Positions 1 through 6,693 of a stretch of DNA of 13,059 bases are shown piece after piece (the stretch's first letter is position 1; every line of letters starts with the position of its first letter). The DNA is from Gammaproteobacteria bacterium (lineage in GTDB: Bacteria; Pseudomonadota; Gammaproteobacteria; SZUA-140). The stretch lies in contig JALSHQ010000317.1 of the NCBI GenBank assembly GCA_026982145.1, forward strand, positions 1 to 13,059, in the 5' to 3' direction. The notes under the pieces are model-generated. The model saw only the letters and a program-made list of their open reading frames with translations, ran no database searches and was not told the origin of the DNA. Both the position numbers and the translations under genes were made by a program.

Positions 1-1323
1 GTTTAGTTTTATGGTGCCCGTTTTATTGAGATTGGCGTCGAGGGAGATGGGCGTTTCAGCGGTGGGCTGGTTGCTCGCTATGCGCCCGATAGTCAGGGCG
101 AGTGGATGCAGTTTAATATCGAATTCAGGGGTAACAGAGGCATCTCTAAAAGCAAATGCGCTATCGCCCTTGATGATGACGTTGCCAATGGTGAAAGCGA
201 GCGGTGTTGCCGACGCTGCCTTGTTATCTTTAATTATCGATGTGGCGGTCTGCATAGAGGCTGTTTTTTGAGCGCTGAAGATGAGACCTTCGCGATCTTT
301 AAACAGCGCACTGTCGAGTCCATTGATCACCACCTCATTAATAGTGATAGCGGTTGGGTATTGCAGGTTGAGTTTATTGAGCTCAATCGACTTTGACTTT
401 AAAAACGTATCATCATGCCGTATTGAGACGATATCAATTTCGCTGAGCGTGGTGTTACCGATTAAATTGATCTCTGCACTGCCCGCTTGCGGTAGCGTGC
501 CGTTGAGGGTGCTGTGGTGCGACAGTATGAGGCGGCGAACGGTGAAGTCATCCAGCGGTATCAGGGGGGCAAAAGTGGCGAGGTTAAAATCGGCAATGGT
601 CAATTCACCACTGAAAGTGGGCTGGTCTGAAAAGTCGCTTAGCTCCCCTTGGTAAGCGATGTTGCCTTTATCCATGGCGATGTTCAATTCAATCTGCATC
701 GCCTCTCCTGAGTGATCTGTTGTGATGTTTTTAATGGCGCTATCGATTACAATATCGGCATCAGTTTCGTTGCTGCGGTAGCTGAGCGTGATCGACTCAA
801 GCGCGATCGATTTTACAGTGATGCCTAGGTTATTTTGTGAATGAGCATCTGTCGCGGTAGATGCGGGCTTTGGTGCGGCTTCTGATGGTCGTTCAGTATT
901 GGATAGAACGGATATGCCCGCAACGCGTAGCTGTTGATCCTTGCGGCTAATCAAAATATTGGCATGGCTGAGGAGCAGCTCTTCAATGATAATTTCTTGC
1001 CGGAATAGTGCCGCCATATCGATGGTCACTCGGGCGTATTCCAGAGAAGCTGCCGCGACAGCATCGCTTGTCTGAGCGTGTGGGATCTGTAATTTCCGCA
1101 GCTGGAGCGTGCCACTGAATAGGTTAAACCTGATCTCAGCAACAGTTACCTTACTCTGCGTTTGCTCGCTAAGCCACTGCTGCAGGCCTACTTTGATTGC
1201 AAAAGGAGCGGCTATCAGTAGTAAGAAGAAGGCACTGAGCAGCGTAACGATAACCCGTGCGAGCAGCCGCCCCCTTTTTTTGGTGCTGATGTTTGGTGGT
1301 GATTGCTTTGCGGGTGAGTTCAT
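1..1323 (-). CDS. DUF748/AsmA-like envelope protein, C-terminal part beyond the left edge
   Basis: The minus strand is open without a stop for 441 codons from the ATG at 1323 to base 1, and the frame continues past the edge. A TAG five codons upstream (1336-1338) leaves this ATG as the only in-frame start, although its ribosome site is weak. Residues about 1-19 are basic (KKRGR). Residues about 20-44 form one hydrophobic helix (VIVTLLSAFFLLLIAAPFAI), so the protein is probably an inner-membrane-anchored protein whose bulk lies in the periplasm. The rest is beta-rich, with AsmA-like phrases such as VAEIRFNLFSGTLQLRKLQI. Near the edge, FRDASVTPEFDIKLHPLALT resembles the DUF748 motif. Proteins of this group are thought to act in envelope lipid or outer-membrane homeostasis. 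That role is family knowledge and nothing local confirms it. It is divergent from the nitrate operon and probably unrelated to it. Confidence 0.82.
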   Translation of the reverse strand, partial: MNSPAKQSPPNISTKKRGRLLARVIVTLLSAFFLLLIAAPFAIKVGLQQWLSEQTQSKVTVAEIRFNLFSGTLQLRKLQIPHAQTSDAVAAASLEYARVTIDMAALFRQEIIIEELLLSHANILISRKDQQLRVAGISVLSNTERPSEAAPKPASTATDAHSQNNLGITVKSIALESITLSYRSNETDADIVIDSAIKNITTDHSGEAMQIELNIAMDKGNIAYQGELSDFSDQPTFSGELTIADFNLATFAPLIPLDDFTVRRLILSHHSTLNGTLPQAGSAEINLIGNTTLSEIDIVSIRHDDTFLKSKSIELNKLNLQYPTAITINEVVINGLDSALFKDREGLIFSAQKTASMQTATSIIKDNKAASATPLAFTIGNVIIKGDSAFAFRDASVTPEFDIKLHPLALTIGRIASNQPTAETPISLDANLNKTGTIKLN

Positions 1324-1453
1324 GCTGGATAATTTCTAAGGGTTGCTGATGATACTTGGGTGATGTGGGCATTGAGACGCTATTTTATAGATCGATCATT
1401 CTAGCGCATTATTTAAAGTGCTGTTGTTTGGTGTTGATGCGCGCGTCCTGAAA

Positions 1454-1490
1454 TGGCGCAACAGCGGGTGTGGCGCACTCTATTGGCGCG
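1454..1490. repeat. Three direct TGGCGC repeats upstream of the nirB promoter
   Basis: TGGCGC occurs at 1454-1459, 1471-1476 and 1484-1489 in the same orientation, with start-to-start spacings of 17 and 13 bases. The cluster sits about 110-150 bases upstream of the predicted start of transcription, a normal place for an enhancer-binding protein. The copies do not form the GCAC-N7-GTGC dyad of NtrC, so the protein that might bind is unknown. Chance in a GC-rich patch is possible. Confidence 0.3.
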
Positions 1491-1574
1491 GTGAGCGTGC
1501 CTGAGCGCCCGCAGGGAAATAGATTTTATTTTTTTATGTTAGCATTAACAGTGAGTTAAGGCGTTTATTAGTGC

Positions 1575-1590
1575 TGGTATGGTAATTGCT
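1575..1590 (+). promoter_or_regulatory. sigma-54 (RpoN) type promoter of the nir-nas operon
   Basis: The bases read TGGTATGGTAATTGCT. The -24 element GG (1576-1577) and the -12 element GC (1588-1589) have the exact spacing of the consensus TGGCAC-N5-TTGCW. The preceding C, the GG after the first block and the TTGCT block also match, and only two bases of the -24 block differ. Transcription would start near 1601, leaving a leader of about 31 bases. That is too short for the antitermination hairpins known in NasR- or NasT-controlled operons. Sigma-54 control would need an NtrC-like activator, in keeping with nitrogen assimilation. Confidence 0.65.
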
Positions 1591-1631
1591 ATAAGCCGGT
1601 ATAGTTTTTATATTTTCAGGAATGTCAGGTA

Positions 1632-4067
1632 ATGAAAGAGAAGTTAGTTCTGGTCGGAAACGGCATGGCGGGTGTGCGCACCCTAGAAGAGTTGTTGAAG
1701 ATTGCACCAGACAAATATGAGATCACCGTTTTTGGTGCGGAGCCATACGGCAACTATAACCGCATCTTGTTGTCACCTGTGCTCGCGGGTGAAAAGACCA
1801 TCGATGACATTATGTTGAATGATCTGCAGTGGTACGAAGATAACAACATCACGCTGCACGTCGGCAAAAAGATCGTCAATGTAGATCGCAAAGCGCGCAA
1901 GGTGATCGCAAATGATGGCACGGAAACCGCTTACGACCGCCTGCTGCTCGCGACCGGCTCTAACCCTTTTATTATTCCTGTGCCGGGGCACGATAAAAAA
2001 GGGGTGATCGGTTTTCGGGATATCAATGATGTCGACACCATGCTGGCGGCGGCAAAAGCAGATAAAAGCGCAGTAGTGATTGGCGGCGGCCTTTTAGGGC
2101 TGGAAGCGGCCAATGGCCTGATGTTGCAGGGAATGACAGTCACCGTTGTACACCTGATGGCAACGCTGATGGAGCGCCAGATGGATCCGGTTTCGGGGGA
2201 GATGCTCAAGCAGGCGCTGGAAGCGAAAGGGTTAAACTTTTTAATGGAGGCGCAGACGGAAGAGCTGCTTGGGGGTGAGCGTGTTTCAGGTGTGCGTCTC
2301 AAGGATGGTACTGAGATTTCTGCCGACTTGGTGGTAATGGCCGCTGGGATCCGCCCCAACATCGAGCTGGCGGAGCGCATCGGCCTCCATGCTGAACGTG
2401 GCATCGTGGTGAATGACACGTTGCAGACGTTTGACCCTAAAATTTATTCAGTCGGTGAGTGTGTGCAGCATCGCGGTGAAACCTACGGGCTGGTGGCACC
2501 ACTATTCGAGCAGGCCAAGGTGTGTGCTAACCACCTAGCAGAGCATGGCATCGGTGTTTATGAGGGTTCTGTTACCTCAACTAAGTTGAAGGTGACCGGG
2601 GTTGACCTCTTCTCTGCCGGTGACTTTATCGGTGATGAATCTACCGAAGAAATTGTGATGAAAGATGCCGGCAACGGCACCTACAAAAAAGTCATCTTGA
2701 AAGATAATAAAATCCAAGGCGCGGTGATGTATGGTGACACCGTTGATGGCGCTTGGTATTTCCAATTGATGCGGGATCAGACCGACGTGAGTGACTTCCG
2801 TGAGTCATTAATGTTTGGTCAGGCGCATTTGGGTGATGCCGGTCACGGCGGTGAAAATGCAGCGGCGTTAATGAGCGACGAGATGGAGATCTGTGGCTGT
2901 AACGGGGTCACTAAAGGGTGCGTGGTCAAGGCGATCACCACTCAGGGGCTGTTTACGCTGGACGAAGTGCGCGCCCACACCAAGGCATCGGCCTCATGTG
3001 GTTCTTGCACCGGGTTGGTGGAGCAGATTCTCGCTTCGACGGTGGGAGATTATTCCGAATCCACCAAAGCGACACCGATGTGTAAATGTACCGACCACTG
3101 CCACGACACCGTGCGCGCTGCGATCAAAGAGCATCACCTGATATCGATTCAGGCGGTACGTGAACACCTTGAGTGGCGCGAGCCAGACGGCTGTGCATCG
3201 TGCCGTCCTGCACTGAACTACTATGTGTTGGCGGCGTGGCCGGCTGAGGCGGTGGATGATCCGCAGTCACGTTTTATCAATGAGCGGGTTCACGCCAACA
3301 TCCAGAAAGATGGCACTTACTCCGTGGTGCCGCGCATGTGGGGTGGTTTGACCACACCGAATGAACTGCGTGCGATCGCCGATGTTGCCGACAAGTTTGA
3401 AGTGCCGATGGTGAAGGTGACCGGTGGTCAGCGCATCGATCTATTCGGGATTAAAAAAGAAGATCTGCCCGCCGTGTGGAGCGACCTCAACGATGCTGGC
3501 ATGGTATCGGGGCACGCTTACGGAAAAACACTGCGCACGGTAAAAACCTGCGTGGGTTCAGAGTGGTGCCGTTTTGGCACGCAGGACTCCACTGGGTTAG
3601 GGGTGAAGCTTGAAAAATTCACCTGGGGTTCCAATATGCCGCATAAGTTTAAAATTGCGGTTTCGGGTTGCCCGCGTAACTGCGCTGAGGCGACGATTAA
3701 AGACTTTGGCGTAGTCTGTGTTGACTCCGGTTATGAGCTGCATGTGGCCGGTAATGGCGGCATCAAGGTGCGTGCGACGGACCTGCTCTGCAAGGTTTCA
3801 ACGGAGGAAGAGGTAAAAGAGTATTGCGGTGCATTCACTCAACTTTATCGTGAAGAGGCGCACTACCTAGATCGCACTGCCCCGTGGATCGAACGGGTCG
3901 GGTTGAGCTATGTGAAAGAAAAAGTGGTTGAAGATGCAGAAAGCCGCAAGGCGTTGAATGCCCGTTTTATCGAATCACAGAAATATTCACAGACCGATCC
4001 ATGGGCCGAGCGTGTCAGTGGTAAGGTGGCGCCAAACGAATTTACGCCGTTAAAAGTCGTTGGTTAA
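1632..4067 (+). CDS. nirB: Assimilatory-type nitrite reductase [NAD(P)H], large subunit NirB
   Basis: This gene encodes the cytoplasmic siroheme enzyme that reduces nitrite to ammonium with six electrons from NAD(P)H. The protein is 811 residues; the family is usually about 800-850. The N-terminal flavoprotein part has an FAD glycine motif at 9-14 (GNGMAG) and a second nucleotide motif at 151-156 (GGGLLG). Two BFD-like [2Fe-2S] regions follow, with cysteines 421/423/456/459 and 484/486/521/524. The C-terminal half is the sulfite/nitrite reductase fold. Its [4Fe-4S]-siroheme ligands are C640 and C646 (CVGSEWC), then C680 and C684 (CPRNC). CAGGA at 1617-1621, ten bases before the ATG, serves as ribosome site. 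It is the first gene of a nirB-nirD-nasA-anchor operon behind the sigma-54 type promoter. No siroheme synthase (cysG) gene is in the window. Confidence 0.96.
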   Translation: MKEKLVLVGNGMAGVRTLEELLKIAPDKYEITVFGAEPYGNYNRILLSPVLAGEKTIDDIMLNDLQWYEDNNITLHVGKKIVNVDRKARKVIANDGTETAYDRLLLATGSNPFIIPVPGHDKKGVIGFRDINDVDTMLAAAKADKSAVVIGGGLLGLEAANGLMLQGMTVTVVHLMATLMERQMDPVSGEMLKQALEAKGLNFLMEAQTEELLGGERVSGVRLKDGTEISADLVVMAAGIRPNIELAERIGLHAERGIVVNDTLQTFDPKIYSVGECVQHRGETYGLVAPLFEQAKVCANHLAEHGIGVYEGSVTSTKLKVTGVDLFSAGDFIGDESTEEIVMKDAGNGTYKKVILKDNKIQGAVMYGDTVDGAWYFQLMRDQTDVSDFRESLMFGQAHLGDAGHGGENAAALMSDEMEICGCNGVTKGCVVKAITTQGLFTLDEVRAHTKASASCGSCTGLVEQILASTVGDYSESTKATPMCKCTDHCHDTVRAAIKEHHLISIQAVREHLEWREPDGCASCRPALNYYVLAAWPAEAVDDPQSRFINERVHANIQKDGTYSVVPRMWGGLTTPNELRAIADVADKFEVPMVKVTGGQRIDLFGIKKEDLPAVWSDLNDAGMVSGHAYGKTLRTVKTCVGSEWCRFGTQDSTGLGVKLEKFTWGSNMPHKFKIAVSGCPRNCAEATIKDFGVVCVDSGYELHVAGNGGIKVRATDLLCKVSTEEEVKEYCGAFTQLYREEAHYLDRTAPWIERVGLSYVKEKVVEDAESRKALNARFIESQKYSQTDPWAERVSGKVAPNEFTPLKVVG

Positions 4068-4110
4068 CCATTCATGTTGGGTGGGTTAAGCAAAGCTCAT
4101 TCCGTCAGGC

Positions 4111-4123
4111 GTCGCAATGCGAC
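4111..4123 (+). other. Small perfect hairpin in the nirB-nirD spacer
   Basis: GTCGC-AAT-GCGAC forms a 5-bp stem with a 3-base loop in the 85-base gap between nirB and nirD. Without a U tract directly behind it, it is too short to be a convincing terminator. It might tune the amount of mRNA or mark a processing point, or be chance. Confidence 0.25.
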
Positions 4124-4152
4124 ACAACAGTTTTATTAGAGGTATTGCAATA

Positions 4153-4467
4153 ATGAGTCACTGGGTAGAAGTAGGGACAGTTGAAGATATTCCAAAACTG
4201 GGTTCGCGAGTATTGCAAACGGCCGATGGTGATGTGGCGATCTTTCGTGCTGCCGATGACACTGTCTTCGCACTGCGTGATAGCTGCCCACATAAACAAG
4301 GCCCCTTATCACAGGGAATTGTGCATGGTTACACCGTGACCTGCCCGCTACACAACTGGAAGATCAGCCTTGAAAGTGGTGAGGCGCAAGGGGTCGATGA
4401 AGGCTGTACTGGGCGTTATGCGGTGCAGGTTGAAGCGGGTCGCATCAAAGTTGAGTTGAAAGGTTAG
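4153..4467 (+). CDS. nirD: Nitrite reductase small subunit NirD, Rieske [2Fe-2S] type
   Basis: The product is 104 residues, close to E. coli NirD, and partners NirB in NAD(P)H-dependent nitrite reduction. It has the Rieske fold with both ligand pairs intact: C45-P-H47 (SCPHKQGPLSQG) and C64-P-L-H67 (CPLHNW). E. coli NirD has the fold but lacks these ligands, so this is the cluster-bearing form common in assimilatory enzymes. The start at 4153 (MSHWVEVG) is preferred because AGAGG (4138-4142) lies ten bases upstream and the protein then begins where the family does. An in-frame ATG at 4117 would add 12 residues and has no ribosome site. It follows nirB by 85 bases and precedes nasA by 36. Confidence 0.94.
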   Translation: MSHWVEVGTVEDIPKLGSRVLQTADGDVAIFRAADDTVFALRDSCPHKQGPLSQGIVHGYTVTCPLHNWKISLESGEAQGVDEGCTGRYAVQVEAGRIKVELKG

Positions 4468-4503
4468 CACTGCCACAACAATAAGGATTGAGAGGAGAGA
4501 ACG

Positions 4504-6684
4504 ATGCTATTTGGTCGCGCGAAAAAGAATCCGATAAAACTGCCCGTGCAGAGTGTTGTTGAGTGGAAATATACCACTTGCGGTTACTGCTCCACGGGGT
4601 GTTCGATTGAAGTGGGGCTGGATAAAGAGGGCAAGGCGGTCACCGGTCGTGGTGTTGGTGGTGCTGATGTTAACCAGGGGAAACTCTGCATTAAAGGGAT
4701 CTTCGAGCACGAGCTATTTCACTCGGCAGGGCGCGGTGACAAACCACTCATGCGTGAGAAGACCTTTGAGCCGTATCAAGAAACCAATTGGGATGCAGCG
4801 ATGGACAAAACCGCTGCCGAGATTAAGCGCATCCAAGAAAAATATGGGCCTGACGCTTTTGCGGTCATCTCAACCGGCCAGATTCTGACTGAAGAGTTTT
4901 ATACACTGGGTAAACTGGTGCGTGGTTGCATCGGCACCAATAACTACGACGGCAACACGACCCTCTGCATGGCATCAGCAGTTTCGGGTTACAAACGCAG
5001 CTTTGGTTCCGATGGCCCACCGGGCTGTTATGATGATTTTAACCACACCGACTGCCTGATCGCCTTTGGTTCGAACCTGCCAGAGCAGCACCCGGTGATC
5101 TACTGGCGTATGCGCGAGGCGCGTGAGAAACGTAATTTTCCGCTGATCGTTGTTGATCCGAGGGTGACGATGTTGGCGCAATTTGCCGACATGCATCTGG
5201 CCATCACCCCCGGTACTGATGTGGTGTTGTTGAATTCACTGGCACATGTGATTCTTGCCGAAGGGCTTGAAGATCGTGACTACATCAAAGCGCACACCTC
5301 TGGTTTTGATGAATTCTCAAAACTGGTGGCAGAGTATGACCCGGTCACTGCGTCGAAAATTTGTGGCATCGATGAAGATACGATTCGTAACGTCGCACGC
5401 CTCTATGCCAAATCAAACGCGGCGATGAGCATCTGGACAATGGGCATCAACCAAAGTACCCACGGCTCTGATGGTGTGGTGGGCATTAACAGTTTGAACC
5501 TGATTACCGGTAATATCGGTAAACCCGGTGGCACCAGCCTTTCAATCACCGGTCAGTGTAATGCGATGGGCACCCGTGAGTGGTCATCGTGTTCGGGTCT
5601 GCCCGGTTACCGCACGTTGGAGAAAGAGAAAGATCGTAAAGATATCGCCAAATTCTGGGGCATCGACCCTGAGTTTTTTCCAAAAAAGCGCGGCATGTTT
5701 CAGACCGATATCTTTCCCGCCATCGAGACCGGCCAGATAAAAGGGCTCTGGATCATCGGCACCAACCCGATGACTTCAATGCCGAATACAGCACGCATTC
5801 GCAAGACGCTTGAGCGGCTGGAATTTATGGTGGTGCAGGATGCTTACCGTGATGTTGAGACTACCGAGTACGCCCATGTCTTTTTTCCGGCCGGATTGTG
5901 GGCTGAGAAAAATGGGGTGATGACCAACACTGAGCGGCGCGTTAACTTGATTCGTAATGTGGTGAATCCGCCGGGAGAATCGAAGCCTGATCTGTGGATC
6001 TTCAATCAGATGGCGAAGCGTTTTGATAATGGGCAGAAGATTAAATTTCCGGAAAAGGCATCTGATGTTTTTGATGAGATGGGTGAACTTTCAAAAGGGC
6101 TCTTTCTCGATATCTCCGGTATGAACCATGAGAAGATTGAGCAGGCGCGCGGCATACAGTGGCCGATGGCTGCCGATGCTGAAGAGGGCAGTGCGCGTGT
6201 CTATTGCGACGGTAAATTTAACCATCCGAACGGGCGTGCCAAGCTGATTCCGCTGCCGTTTATCGACAATAATGAAGTGCCGTGTGATGACTTTCCATTC
6301 TGGCTCAACAGTGGTCGCGTGGTGGAACATTTTCACACCCGCACTCGCACCGGCAAGATCGGTAATCAAAATAAATATAGCCCAACACCCTATATGGAGA
6401 TGAACCCCGATGCTGCACAAGCACTGGGCATTGAACATATGAGCTATGCACGGTTGGTCTCGCGCCGTGGCGATGCGATTGTACTGGTGCAACTGACACA
6501 CCGTGTCGCACCTAATGCCGTGTTTGTGCCGTTTCATTTTCACGAATGTGTGAATCGTGTCAGCCTTGGGCTGCTCGATCCTCATTCACGTCAACCTGCA
6601 TTCAAGCAGTGCGCAGTGAAGATTGAGTCGGTGGAACAGCAGGAAGCGGCCGCCGTGGTTAACCGCGCAGCAAGGACATTCTGA
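4504..6684 (+). CDS. nasA: Cytoplasmic molybdenum nitrate reductase, NasA/NarB type
   Basis: This is the catalytic subunit of a Mo-bis-MGD nitrate reductase, converting nitrate to nitrite. The protein is 726 residues, about cyanobacterial NarB length and shorter than Klebsiella NasA, which carries an extra C-terminal iron-sulfur domain. An N-terminal [4Fe-4S] site is formed by C26, C29, C33 and C62. The probable Mo ligand is C155 in NTTLCMASAVSGYK. The residue after it is Met, not the His of formate dehydrogenases, which favours nitrate reductase. The dinucleotide-binding C-terminal domain runs from about 596 (FPFWLNSGRV) and ends with DPHSRQPAFKQCAVKIE. No twin-arginine signal is present, so it should stay in the cytoplasm. 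GAGGAG at 4492-4497 is a strong ribosome site. It is followed after 9 bases by the fused iron-sulfur/anchor gene, its likely electron donor. Substrate assignment rests on family resemblance and on nirBD next door. Confidence 0.9.
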   Translation: MLFGRAKKNPIKLPVQSVVEWKYTTCGYCSTGCSIEVGLDKEGKAVTGRGVGGADVNQGKLCIKGIFEHELFHSAGRGDKPLMREKTFEPYQETNWDAAMDKTAAEIKRIQEKYGPDAFAVISTGQILTEEFYTLGKLVRGCIGTNNYDGNTTLCMASAVSGYKRSFGSDGPPGCYDDFNHTDCLIAFGSNLPEQHPVIYWRMREAREKRNFPLIVVDPRVTMLAQFADMHLAITPGTDVVLLNSLAHVILAEGLEDRDYIKAHTSGFDEFSKLVAEYDPVTASKICGIDEDTIRNVARLYAKSNAAMSIWTMGINQSTHGSDGVVGINSLNLITGNIGKPGGTSLSITGQCNAMGTREWSSCSGLPGYRTLEKEKDRKDIAKFWGIDPEFFPKKRGMFQTDIFPAIETGQIKGLWIIGTNPMTSMPNTARIRKTLERLEFMVVQDAYRDVETTEYAHVFFPAGLWAEKNGVMTNTERRVNLIRNVVNPPGESKPDLWIFNQMAKRFDNGQKIKFPEKASDVFDEMGELSKGLFLDISGMNHEKIEQARGIQWPMAADAEEGSARVYCDGKFNHPNGRAKLIPLPFIDNNEVPCDDFPFWLNSGRVVEHFHTRTRTGKIGNQNKYSPTPYMEMNPDAAQALGIEHMSYARLVSRRGDAIVLVQLTHRVAPNAVFVPFHFHECVNRVSLGLLDPHSRQPAFKQCAVKIESVEQQEAAAVVNRAARTF

Positions 6685-6693
6685 GGAACAGTT

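Larger units (their letters stand above)
1324..1631. other. 308-base divergent intergenic control region
   Basis: The spacer lies between the divergent DUF748 gene and nirB and shows no credible ORF. From left to right it holds a possible weak leftward promoter region (on the minus strand TAGAAT at about 1395-1400 and TATAAA at about 1384-1389, both without a good -35). Next is a GC-rich stretch with three direct TGGCGC copies (1454-1459, 1471-1476, 1484-1489), then an AT-rich stretch (about 1518-1545) and a sigma-54 type promoter (1575-1590). The order upstream repeats, AT-rich bend, promoter is the usual layout of an activator-driven sigma-54 promoter. I saw no clear FNR box (TTGAT-N4-ATCAA) and no NsrR palindrome. 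Confidence 0.6.

Noticed and set aside
1169..1372. 67-codon minus-strand ORF near the left spacer
   Set aside because: It overlaps the start of the DUF748 gene in another frame, has no ribosome site and its composition is not protein-like.
1420..1460. FNR-like box near TTGATGCGC
   Set aside because: Only the left half TTGAT is present; the matching ATCAA half is absent.
1622..1717. Possible upstream ORF beginning at ATG 1622, overlapping nirB
   Set aside because: CAGGA ends immediately before this ATG, too close to act as its ribosome site but well spaced for nirB at 1632. The product has no features.
1931..2419. 162-codon ORF antisense to nirB
   Set aside because: It is a shadow of a well-conserved coding region, with no start signal or recognisable domain.
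4117..4152. Upstream in-frame start for nirD (12 extra residues)
   Set aside because: It has no ribosome site and overlaps the small hairpin. AGAGG correctly precedes the ATG at 4153, and the family begins there.
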